Assembly (NCBI GenBank): GCA_964345135.1
Contig: CAYFQI010000093.1
Location: 1 to 9,777, forward strand
Direction of reading: 5' to 3'
Length of the DNA stretch: 9,777 bases
Source of the DNA: CAYMKE01 sp964345135
GTDB lineage: Bacteria; Bacteroidota; Bacteroidia; Bacteroidales; JBBRXJ01
Both the position numbers and the translations under genes were made by a program. Below are positions 1-6,473 of the stretch, one piece after another (within the stretch, counting starts at the first letter, position 1; each line of letters starts with the position of its first letter). The notes below the pieces were generated by a model. That model was not told the origin of the DNA, ran no database searches, and was given only the letters and a program-made list of their open reading frames with translations.

Positions 1-1
1 A

Positions 2-376
2 GAATATTCATTTATAGACGACATGGCCATACATTCTATTGAAGAGGTATATCATTATTTAAACAAACCTTTTAGATTTACTAAATCTTCTATTTGTTCT
101 CCCGGATCAAGAGGTATTGATAAAGCAGATCGTCTTATTACAATCAATAAGGATTTACATTATCAAAAATATGTAAATGCTATTGGTGCGGTTGATTTGT
201 ATAGTAAAGAATACTTTAAACGACATGGGATAGAATTATCCTTTAGTCAATCAAAACAAATTGCATATCGTCAGTTCTCAAATGAATTTGTTCCTTCTCT
301 TTCAATTATTGACATCTTAATGTTTAATGATAAAGATAAGGTGAAGGAATTCTTTAAAGCGTATGAATTGGTGTAG
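2..376 (+). CDS. WbqC-family protein, C-terminal part (cut by left edge)
   Basis: The frame is open to the left edge (codons before the first Met read EYSFIDD), so this is the C-terminal ~124 residues of a longer protein; the internal Met at 23 is probably not the start. The recognisable part is the WbqC-like C-terminus: a 'LITINKDLHYQKYVNAIGA' segment, then 'LYSKEYFKRHGIELSF', then the 'YRQF...EFVPSLSIIDILMF' block that matches the family's Y-x-Q...F-x-P-x-L-S-I-x-D ending. WbqC-like proteins are encoded in O-antigen and other surface polysaccharide loci of many bacteria; their exact biochemical role is not settled. The gene converges on the minus-strand epimerase gene, with only 6 bases between stop codons, and that neighbour plus the aminotransferase supports a surface-glycan context. 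Family assignment rests on pattern recognition of the C-terminus only. Confidence 0.8.
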   Translation, partial: EYSFIDDMAIHSIEEVYHYLNKPFRFTKSSICSPGSRGIDKADRLITINKDLHYQKYVNAIGAVDLYSKEYFKRHGIELSFSQSKQIAYRQFSNEFVPSLSIIDILMFNDKDKVKEFFKAYELV

Positions 377-382
377 GGAATG

Positions 383-1411
383 TTAAAGAATATTATCGCC
401 GATTTTAACATCATCAATGCGTTTTTTCCATTCTATCAATGATTTATACCATTGAACTGTGTAACATGTTTGATCTTCTGGTTCAGTTTCTGCTTTTTCA
501 AGTGCTTGTTTAATTTCAACAATTCCTTCATGTACTTTTGTTGAAACAAGGTAACCTAATTGGTTGTTGATTTTATCAAATTTAACGTTGTAATTTCTTT
601 TATCAATTGTGTCGGGCACCTTATGCACCTGTACATTAGGTATAACATCCACGACAAACTTTGCCAGTTGTTTTATTTGATAATTTTGTTCATTGGAACC
701 TACATTAAATATCTCTCCGGATACTAGATCTGATGAGGATTCTAAACATTTAATAAAGGCATTAATGACATCTTTTAAATGAACAAAAGGCCTCCATTGA
801 TCACCCCCTCCCATGATATAAATAGTTCGGTCTCTCCATGCTCTCATGGTCATCACATTTATTGCCAAGTCAAATCGCATGCGGTCAGACAATCCGTATA
901 TTGTTGAATTTCTAAGAATAACCGTTTCGAAATTAGCGTCTTGCAAGGTTTTAAGTTCTCCTTCCATTGCAACTTTACTTTTCGCATATTGGGTTAAGGG
1001 TGCTAATGGATCTTTTTCAGTAAGGGCATTTTTTTTGCCCGCACCATATACGCTTGCAGAGCTGGAATATATGTATCGTTTTACGCCAAATTTTTTAGCA
1101 TCTTTTGCTACTCTTGCCGCCCCCTGATGGTTAATTTCTTCTGTAAGTTGAGGATTTATTTCGCCTGAAGCATCATTACTTAAACCTGCCAAATCAATCA
1201 CAGCATCAACATCTTTAAGTATGGTGGTATCAAAAAAACGGATATCATCTTTGATAACAGTTACATCTGGATTTTTATGAAGGCTTTTCAACTTTTCTAT
1301 CCCAAAGAAATACCGGTCAAGTGCAATAATGCGATAATTATTTTTTAATAATTCTTTACATAATGGAATTCCCAGGTAGCCACCAGCGCCTGTTACAAGT
1401 ATTTGCTTCAT
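383..1411 (-). CDS. NAD-dependent epimerase/dehydratase (extended SDR), nucleotide-sugar type
   Basis: This 342-residue protein is a cytoplasmic extended short-chain dehydrogenase/reductase acting on a nucleotide sugar. The N-terminal Rossmann motif is TGAGGYLG (residues 7-14, G8/G11/G14), and D32 in 'ALDR' is placed to select NAD. 'DLAGLSND' (73-80) follows the fourth strand, 'YSSSASVYG' (115-123) carries the catalytic Ser/Thr region, and Y142-A-K-S-K146 is the YxxxK catalytic pair. 'GGGDQWRPFVHLKDV' (201-215) is the usual substrate-binding segment of sugar epimerases, and the C-terminus 'TVQWYKSLIEWKKRI' is of a type often seen in SDRs paired with DegT aminotransferases. The length is normal for the family. 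It begins 4 bases after the aminotransferase stop codon, so the two are almost certainly co-transcribed and work in one sugar pathway. The exact reaction (4-epimerase, 4,6-dehydratase or reductase) cannot be read from the sequence. Confidence 0.9.
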   Translation of the reverse strand: MKQILVTGAGGYLGIPLCKELLKNNYRIIALDRYFFGIEKLKSLHKNPDVTVIKDDIRFFDTTILKDVDAVIDLAGLSNDASGEINPQLTEEINHQGAARVAKDAKKFGVKRYIYSSSASVYGAGKKNALTEKDPLAPLTQYAKSKVAMEGELKTLQDANFETVILRNSTIYGLSDRMRFDLAINVMTMRAWRDRTIYIMGGGDQWRPFVHLKDVINAFIKCLESSSDLVSGEIFNVGSNEQNYQIKQLAKFVVDVIPNVQVHKVPDTIDKRNYNVKFDKINNQLGYLVSTKVHEGIVEIKQALEKAETEPEDQTCYTVQWYKSLIEWKKRIDDVKIGDNIL

Positions 1412-1415
1412 TGTA

Positions 1416-2540
1416 TTAATGTTTAAAATATTTATCTATTACAGAAAAAAGATGATCTATTTCAGATTGCTCCATGATTGAATGGATGGGCAAAGCTACA
1501 ATCCTGTTTTTGATTGAATTTGTATAATCCAGATGGAGTGATTGGTATTTGTCTTTATAATATTTTAATGTATGAACTGATGTATAATATCTTCTTGCTG
1601 AAATATCATGATCTTTTAAATGCTCAATGAATTTCGTTGCTTCTTCATTCAGGATGATCGGAAAATAAAGATAGGGACAAAATACATCTTCATTAACATG
1701 CATTACATCAAGATATCCTTTGTTTTTTAATGCATTGAAAAATGTATTATAATGTTGTATGTTCTGTTTGCGTTTGGAGAGGATATGTTCAAAATTTTCA
1801 AGGTTTTTTAATCCTATTATAGCAGATATTTCCTGCATTTTTGCATTTAGTCCTGGAATGTCCACATCCCCGATGTTTTTTTCATATTGACCAAAATCCC
1901 TTATTCTGGATAGTAAGGAATGTATTTCTTCATCATGCGTTAAGGCTGCACCTCCTTCCATGCTGTTGTATATTTTTGTAGCGTGAAAGCTGTAAATCTC
2001 CTCTATTTTATAATAAGCAGGAGGGTGGCCTTTATAAGTGGCTCCAAATGCCGGAGCGTTATCAAATAATAATGCCATGCCGTGAGCTTCAGAAAAAGCT
2101 TTTGCCTTTTCAATATCAGGAAGATTGCCATATACTCCAACAGGTAGAAGCATTTTGACGTTGTCATTGACATTGTCAAGCTTACTAAAATCCATTGTCA
2201 GGGTATTGTCGATATCGCAAAAAACAGGTTTTAAATTGTTTGATACCAGTGCATTGATGGTGCCTGAAAAGGTGAATGAAGGGACCAGCACATCAAAAGT
2301 ATCATGAACACCATATCCTAATTTTGTTTTCCATGCCTGGATCAATCCATGAAGTGCAAGTTCACCATTACAATAACATACTGGTGTTTGTGGAGAGCGG
2401 AAATATTCTTTTAATGCTCCCTCATAAGACCTTAAATAGTGTGAGTTGTTTGTAACCATACCGGATGACAGGCATTGTTGGAATTCATCCTGAATCTCAT
2501 TTATATGGGGTAAGACAGGTTTTACAATGTTTATTTTCAT
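1416..2540 (-). CDS. DegT/DnrJ/EryC1/StrS sugar aminotransferase (PLP-dependent)
   Basis: This is a fold-type I PLP enzyme of the family that transfers an amino group, usually from glutamate, to a keto group of a nucleotide sugar. I chose the ATG at 2540 because family members begin with a segment like 'MKINIVKPVLPHINE'; an in-frame ATG at 2618 would add 26 residues of no family resemblance. In the 374-residue form, 'CNGELALHG' lies near residues 57-65, 'VPSFTFSGT' near 86-94, and 'DNAPAFGA' (from D160, where the family has D-A-A-H-A-F-G) holds the pyridine-nitrogen aspartate. 'SFHATKIYNSMEGGA' contains the Schiff-base lysine K189, and 'GLNAKMQEISAIIGL' is the typical G-x-N-x-R/K-M-x-E segment. 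It is the first gene of a tight pair with the epimerase/dehydratase, which likely supplies or modifies its keto-sugar. The product sugar (amino-dideoxyhexose or similar) is inferred, not proven. Confidence 0.92.
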   Translation of the reverse strand: MKINIVKPVLPHINEIQDEFQQCLSSGMVTNNSHYLRSYEGALKEYFRSPQTPVCYCNGELALHGLIQAWKTKLGYGVHDTFDVLVPSFTFSGTINALVSNNLKPVFCDIDNTLTMDFSKLDNVNDNVKMLLPVGVYGNLPDIEKAKAFSEAHGMALLFDNAPAFGATYKGHPPAYYKIEEIYSFHATKIYNSMEGGAALTHDEEIHSLLSRIRDFGQYEKNIGDVDIPGLNAKMQEISAIIGLKNLENFEHILSKRKQNIQHYNTFFNALKNKGYLDVMHVNEDVFCPYLYFPIILNEEATKFIEHLKDHDISARRYYTSVHTLKYYKDKYQSLHLDYTNSIKNRIVALPIHSIMEQSEIDHLFSVIDKYFKH

Positions 2541-2705
2541 CCGTTTGTTATTTTTTTTATATGGTCGGATGGAACTCGCCATGTAGTTTATTGAGTTGAC
2601 GATATGCAATAAGATCATTCATAATCATTCCTGTGTGTGTCAATGTATGTTCCATGCCTCGATTAGTCCAGGGAGGTGTCCTTGATGACAATGATTTAGA
2701 TTGAT

Positions 2706-2736
2706 GAATAAAAAAATTATCGGAATAAATTTATTC
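2706..2736 (-). terminator. Weak candidate terminator after rpmH
   Basis: A perfect 14-base palindrome (gaataaatttattc, 2723-2736) overlaps the rpmH stop codon. On the minus strand it is followed, after six bases, by a run of seven T (2710-2716). A second TTTATTC copy (2706-2712 on the minus strand) could pair instead with the first GAATAAA across the T run. The stem is all A/T apart from one G/C pair at its end, so termination would be inefficient and read-through into the aminotransferase unit is possible. Confidence 0.22.
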
Positions 2737-2874
2737 ACTCGAAACACTTAATTTTTTTCTTCCTTTTCTTCTTCTTGCTGCAATTATTTTACCGCCATTA
2801 TGTGTAGCCATTCGTGAACGAAATCCGTGTTTGTTTTTTCTTTTCTTGTTTGATGGCTGAAACGTCCTTTTCAT
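2731..2874 (-). CDS. rpmH: 50S ribosomal protein L34
   Basis: A 47-codon gene encodes the small, very basic L34 protein of the large ribosomal subunit. The translation starts MKRTFQPSNKKRKNKHGF and continues with 'RSRMATHNGGKIIAARRRK' and 'GRKKLS', which is the L34 signature almost end to end: the K-R-T-(F/Y)-Q-P-S start, H-G-F-x-x-R-M, and the arginine/lysine-rich tail. Length agrees with bacterial L34 (44-50 residues). The start has no Shine-Dalgarno sequence; the upstream bases are A/T-rich, as is common in Bacteroidota. It lies on the same strand as rsmG, 208 bases downstream of it. In many bacteria rpmH sits with rnpA near dnaA; here neither is next to it. Confidence 0.97.
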   Translation of the reverse strand: MKRTFQPSNKKRKNKHGFRSRMATHNGGKIIAARRRKGRKKLSVSSE

Positions 2875-2911
2875 CGGTATAATATTTTAAAATTACAAAA
2901 TTTAAATGTAT

Positions 2912-2933
2912 TCCTTATACAATACTATAAGGA
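2912..2933 (-). other. Hairpin in the presumed rpmH 5' leader
   Basis: An 8-base perfect inverted repeat (tccttata / tataagga) with a 6-base loop lies 38 bases ahead of the rpmH start codon, just downstream of the candidate promoter. It would therefore sit at or near the 5' end of the rpmH transcript. It is not followed by a T run on the minus strand, so it is not a terminator for rsmG. On the plus strand it is followed by ATTTTT, but no plus-strand gene would use it. A role in mRNA stability or ribosomal-protein autoregulation is possible but only inferred. Confidence 0.3.
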
Positions 2934-2945
2934 TTTTTAAAACCA

Positions 2946-2976
2946 CAAAAATAATGCTTTTTATGTAAATCTAAAA
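2946..2976 (-). promoter_or_regulatory. Candidate rpmH promoter (Bacteroidota-type)
   Basis: Read on the minus strand, TATTTTTG (2953 to 2946) fits the Bacteroidota -7 element TAnnTTTG exactly. A TTTT at 2976-2973 lies 19 bases upstream where TTTG is expected (three of four bases). The predicted transcription start, near 2939, gives a leader of about 65 bases before rpmH. In DNA this AT-rich a chance match is possible. Confidence 0.33.
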
Positions 2977-3082
2977 TTTAACGTCTGATTTTTTACAATT
3001 TTATGTTGTGATTCTTCTACAATGAATGCTATTTCTTTTCCCATCCAAACTATTTAAGCTAATTGTATACTTTTTTATTGTT

Positions 3083-3703
3083 TTATTTGACAGGGAGGTA
3101 TAACACATATTTTTCTTCATAATACGAAGATGGGAAAAATTTCTTTAAGGGTATTACCTGAAGGCTTTTATATTTCTTTTGGTCATCTTCAATGGTTCCT
3201 CCTTTTAAATAAAAAATGCCGTTTTTCATGGAGTGTTTTGATGTTCTATGTATGTTTTTTTTACATGCATTCACAAACGAAGGAAATGATGAAACAGCTC
3301 TTCCGGTGACAAAATCAAATGATCCATTTAAATGTTCTCCACGAGACCGGATGGTTGTAACATTGTTTAAATCCAATGCTTTTACTACTTCGTTTACAAC
3401 CTTTAGTTTTTTTTCAATGGTATCAACTAAAAAAAAATGTGCCAATGGATTTACAATCGCTAGAGGAATGCCTGGAAAACCGCCTCCTGTTCCAATGTCT
3501 GCTATTTGTGCACCCGGCTTAAATTGAATGATTTTTTGTATCGATAAAGAATGCAATACATGGTGTTCATAAATAGCATCAATGTCTTTACGTGATATGA
3601 CATTGATTTTTTTGTTCCAGTTAGTATAAATGGGTCTTAATTTTTCAATTTTATCATATTGTTCCGGTGTGAATGAAGGGAAGTGTTTTTTGATATGATC
3701 CAT
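3083..3703 (-). CDS. rsmG: 16S rRNA (guanine(527)-N7)-methyltransferase RsmG (GidB)
   Basis: RsmG uses S-adenosylmethionine to methylate N7 of G527 in 16S rRNA. The 206-residue protein has the family's N-terminal 'NWNKKINVISRKD' (28-40), then 'HHVLHSLS' (47-54), the SAM-binding glycine-rich motif 'DIGTGGGFPGIPL' (69-81), 'VDTIEKKLKVV' (93-103) and 'GRAV' (134-137). Length is typical. It starts 13 bases after the sigma-factor stop codon and is probably the last gene of a glycosyltransferase-sigma-rsmG transcript. A run of nine T in the coding strand (3429-3437) encodes the H-F-F-L stretch just before the motif II aspartate. In other bacteria loss of rsmG gives low-level streptomycin resistance, so this tract is a plausible site for slippage mutations. 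Confidence 0.96.
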   Translation of the reverse strand: MDHIKKHFPSFTPEQYDKIEKLRPIYTNWNKKINVISRKDIDAIYEHHVLHSLSIQKIIQFKPGAQIADIGTGGGFPGIPLAIVNPLAHFFLVDTIEKKLKVVNEVVKALDLNNVTTIRSRGEHLNGSFDFVTGRAVSSFPSFVNACKKNIHRTSKHSMKNGIFYLKGGTIEDDQKKYKSLQVIPLKKFFPSSYYEEKYVLYLPVK

Positions 3704-3716
3704 GCTATTGTGTTAG

Positions 3717-4328
3717 CTAATCTGTTTTATTAATGTTTTTGTTTGTTCTTTTTAATATGTTGAAAAGCAATTCCCTTGCACGGTATAACTGTGCTTTGAT
3801 AGTGCCTAAGGGCAAATCGAGTTCCTGGGATATCTCTTCATATGAATATTCTTTAAAATATCGAAGCTCAACGAGTTTTTGGTAGTGGGGTTTTAGTTTT
3901 TTGATGATGGAACGTAAAACAGTAATCTTTTGATTATTGATCATGTATTCTTCGGGATCTAATCCGGTATCTTTTACAAATATTTTAGTCATTCCTTCTT
4001 CTTCATTTGCTTTGTCAAGTGAAATGCTATCTTCTTTTTTCCTTCTTATAAAATCAATACAATTATTGGTGGCAATTTTGAACAACCATGTGCTAAATGC
4101 ATACGTAGGAGTGTATTGTTCGATATTATTAAATGCTTTACTGAATGCTTCAATAGTCAGGTCTTCTGCATCGGTTTTGTTGTTGACCATTTTTAACAGC
4201 ATAAAGTAAATAGAATCTTTGTATTTGTCTACCAATTCAGCGTATGCAAGCTGATCCCCTTCCAATGCATTTTGTATCAGCATATGGTCATGTTGAGCTT
4301 TTTCTGAAAGATGTGATTTTACTGCCAT
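3717..4328 (-). CDS. RNA polymerase ECF-type sigma-70 factor
   Basis: This 203-residue protein has the two-domain structure of an extracytoplasmic-function (group 4) sigma factor. Region 2 spans about residues 28-98, with 'DAEDLTIEAFSKAFNNI' (core-binding and -10 recognition helices) and 'YAFSTWLFKIATNNCIDFIRRKK' split across 76-98. A charged linker follows (99-135). Region 4 spans about 138-190, with the helix-turn-helix 'YSYEEISQELDLPLGTIKAQ' (161-180) and 'LYRAREL'. There is no sigma region 1 or 3. Its ATG lies inside the last codons of the upstream glycosyltransferase gene (10-base overlap), suggesting translational coupling, and rsmG follows 13 bases later. No anti-sigma gene is adjacent, so how it is controlled cannot be read from this window. 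Confidence 0.93.
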   Translation of the reverse strand: MAVKSHLSEKAQHDHMLIQNALEGDQLAYAELVDKYKDSIYFMLLKMVNNKTDAEDLTIEAFSKAFNNIEQYTPTYAFSTWLFKIATNNCIDFIRRKKEDSISLDKANEEEGMTKIFVKDTGLDPEEYMINNQKITVLRSIIKKLKPHYQKLVELRYFKEYSYEEISQELDLPLGTIKAQLYRARELLFNILKRTNKNINKTD

Positions 4329-5485
4329 TTATTTTTATTTGGAGCAACTAAATTACTAATAAAAATTATAAAATAAAAAAAAGGCAAAACTATATCATAA
4401 ATTACTGAAATAAAAAGAAATGATTTTTCTTTTAGCTTGTTTGCTGCTAACTTAAAGATAATCAGTTGTGTTACAGTTCGAATAAAGAACAAATAAAAAA
4501 TGTAATGGAAAAATAAATGATTGATTATTAAAAATAAGAATGAACCATAAAACACTAATCTTGAAAATATTTCACTACCAAGTAATATTTTTATTGAAAA
4601 TTTATAATATTTACTTGTGCTGATATGCCTTTTTTTTTGTTTTATCCAATCATATAAAGAAGAAGGACTTTTTGAACGGGTATATGCTCCCGGGGATATT
4701 GCTACCCGAGTATTCCCTTTGTTGGATGTTTCCTGAATAAAAAGGTCATCATCACCTGAAGCAATATGAAGATGAGATGCAAATCCTTTATTTCGGAAAA
4801 ATAAACTTTTTCGATAAGCAAGGTTTCTGCCAACTCCCATGTATGGCATCCCTGCTAAGGCAAATCCAAGGTATTGAAGCGCTATAAAAAAATTATCAAA
4901 ACGAAAAATGTTATTTAAAAGGGTAAATGTTGAAATAAATCCACCATATCCTATGACAATTTCTTTTTCTTTGACAAAATGATCCTGCATGCTTTTAATC
5001 CATTGATCGTTTTCCGGTTTGCAGTCAGCATCAGTGAATAAAAGCCATTCATTTTTTGCTGCTTTAATTCCAATAGTTAAACCCAGCTTTTTCCCTTCGA
5101 TAAACAGTTTTCTTTCTTCTAACATTCTTATTTTCAGGTGCAGGTATTTTTTGCTTAATTCACCTAAAACTTCATCCGAACGGTCTGTTGATCCATCATT
5201 GATCACGATGACTTCAAAATCGGGATAATCTTGTTCTAATATAGATGGAAGATTTTCAGAGAGATTTTCTTCTTCATTTTTTGCACACATGATTACGGAA
5301 ACAGGCACGGGTTCATGTTCAGATACTCTCTTGGATGATGAATAAAATGAAACCCGTGATAATATGCTCCAGTAATAAATAAGCTGAATAAGCAGGGAAC
5401 CTAAAAAAGAACAGGTGATAATATTAATAATAGTACTGTAATTCAATTTTTTTAACAATAATATAAAAAAAAAATGGTATATCAT
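4319..5485 (-). CDS. Family 2 glycosyltransferase, membrane-anchored
   Basis: This 388-residue protein is an inverting GT-A glycosyltransferase (GT2) that probably adds sugars at the cytoplasmic face of the inner membrane. An N-terminal membrane segment (about 18-42) is followed by 'PVSVIMCAKNEEENL' (61-75), 'VINDGSTDRS' (94-103), the metal-binding 'FTDADCKP' (150-157), the acceptor-side 'SGDDDLF' (243-249) and 'QKKRH' (283-287), which stands where GT2 enzymes carry the Q/RxxRW motif. Hydrophobic segments at about 305-325, 326-346 and 357-381 form a C-terminal membrane part. The ATG is followed within nine bases by ten T in a row (5465-5474), and the next Met is residue 66, so a downstream non-ATG start is possible. 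It overlaps the sigma-factor gene by 10 bases. The donor and acceptor sugars are unknown. Confidence 0.9.
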   Translation of the reverse strand: MIYHFFFILLLKKLNYSTIINIITCSFLGSLLIQLIYYWSILSRVSFYSSSKRVSEHEPVPVSVIMCAKNEEENLSENLPSILEQDYPDFEVIVINDGSTDRSDEVLGELSKKYLHLKIRMLEERKLFIEGKKLGLTIGIKAAKNEWLLFTDADCKPENDQWIKSMQDHFVKEKEIVIGYGGFISTFTLLNNIFRFDNFFIALQYLGFALAGMPYMGVGRNLAYRKSLFFRNKGFASHLHIASGDDDLFIQETSNKGNTRVAISPGAYTRSKSPSSLYDWIKQKKRHISTSKYYKFSIKILLGSEIFSRLVFYGSFLFLIINHLFFHYIFYLFFIRTVTQLIIFKLAANKLKEKSFLFISVIYDIVLPFFYFIIFISNLVAPNKNKWQ

Positions 5486-5526
5486 AATTCTTTTTATGAT
5501 TCAACTACATTTTAGAGGAATTTGAT

Positions 5527-5556
5527 TTTGAGTATCCAGCATTCAGAATAGTTTTT
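5527..5556 (+). promoter_or_regulatory. Candidate promoter for the DNA glycosylase gene
   Basis: TTTG (5527-5530) is followed after 18 bases by TAGTTTTT (5549-5556), a one-mismatch version of the Bacteroidota TTTG-N(about 19)-TAnnTTTG promoter. It lies in the gap between the minus-strand glycosyltransferase gene and the plus-strand glycosylase gene. It would give a leader of about 130 bases, which is long, so the call is tentative. Confidence 0.25.
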
Positions 5557-5691
5557 TATAAACTTTTACTTTAGAGATTAGTTGTCCTGTTGTCTTTCAA
5601 GAATTTTAAATTTCGTGTAGACTTTTTTCAGGACAAGAAGACAGTATTTTATGGCACAGTTTTTGGAAAATCACTTATAAAAATAATCATT

Positions 5692-6456
5692 ATGCCTGAA
5701 TTACCTGATGTTGAGATATACCGGAAAACTATAGAAAAAAAAGCAATAAATCATACATTAAAAGATTTTTCAATAGAGGTTAACAAAATAATAAAGACTT
5801 CTTCATTAAGTGATTTAAAACAAAAAAAATTAATATCTACAAAACGATGGGGAAAAAATTGCTTTGTGGAATTTGAAAATAATAAATGGATGGTCATGCA
5901 CTTTGGGATGACAGGCAATATATCTTATTTTAAAGATGAAAAACCAAAATATTCTGCATTATTACTATTTTTTAATGACAATGTGAACATAAGTTATATC
6001 AGTAAACGGAAACTGGGGAAAATTGATGTTTGTGAATCACCGGAATCATATGCAAAATCAAATGATTTAGGTCCCGACGCTCTGAGTATACCTGAAAACA
6101 AGTTTATAGATTTTTTTAAAAATAAACGGGGATACATTAAAAGCACACTCATGGATCAATCGTTCATTTCCGGCATTGGAAATGTATACTCCGATGAGAT
6201 TTTATACCATGCCCGTATTCATCCCCAAAAAAACACTAAAGACCTTGATAATAAAAATCTGGAAAAGGTTTATGATACCATGCATCATGTATTAAAAACA
6301 GCAATAAATTCAGAAGCTGACCCGTCGAAATTTCCGGGTGATTTTATTACACCACAACGGGAAAAAGGAGGAAAGTGCTCTTGTGATGGAGACATACAAA
6401 AGATTAAAGTGTCAGGGAGAAGTGGCTATTATTGTCCTTCATGTCAATCAGAATAA
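5692..6456 (+). CDS. Fpg/Nei-family DNA glycosylase (formamidopyrimidine-DNA glycosylase type)
   Basis: This enzyme excises oxidised bases and nicks the abasic site. The start at 5692 is fixed by chemistry: after removal of Met, Pro2 is the nucleophile and Glu3 assists, and the protein begins MPELPDVE. The longer frame opening with TTG at 5590 would bury this N-terminus. The protein has 254 residues, slightly short for Fpg. K55 in 'KRWGKN' matches the catalytic lysine, 'HFGMTG' (70-75) gives the void-filling Met (M73), and 'SKRKLG' places R106 at the conserved Arg but Leu where Fpg often has Phe. 'SGIGNVYSDEILYHARIHP' (160-178) is the helix-two-turn-helix. A C-terminal zinc finger has C229, C231, C248 and C251; its first pair is spaced C-x-C rather than C-x2-C. 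It is probably co-transcribed with the DUF72 gene. Confidence 0.9.
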   Translation: MPELPDVEIYRKTIEKKAINHTLKDFSIEVNKIIKTSSLSDLKQKKLISTKRWGKNCFVEFENNKWMVMHFGMTGNISYFKDEKPKYSALLLFFNDNVNISYISKRKLGKIDVCESPESYAKSNDLGPDALSIPENKFIDFFKNKRGYIKSTLMDQSFISGIGNVYSDEILYHARIHPQKNTKDLDNKNLEKVYDTMHHVLKTAINSEADPSKFPGDFITPQREKGGKCSCDGDIQKIKVSGRSGYYCPSCQSE

Positions 6457-6473
6457 CAAAATACTATTTAATT

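Noticed and set aside
380..411. 8-base inverted repeat atgttaaa/tttaacat at the WbqC-epimerase convergence as a terminator
   Set aside because: The stem is A/T-only save one pair, the loop is 16 bases and no T run follows on either strand.
1024..1040. gggca-T7-tgccc hairpin inside the epimerase gene
   Set aside because: It lies in conserved coding sequence, with no downstream T run on the minus strand.
846..1127. 93-codon plus-strand frame opposite the epimerase gene
   Set aside because: It is the antisense shadow of a well-supported gene and has no protein-like motif.
2541..2618. 26-residue N-terminal extension of the aminotransferase
   Set aside because: The family begins at the MKINIVKP-like segment, and the extension shows no family resemblance and overlaps a different short frame.
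5590..5691. N-terminal extension of the DNA glycosylase from a TTG start
   Set aside because: The enzyme needs Pro2 directly after the initiator Met, so an extension would inactivate it.
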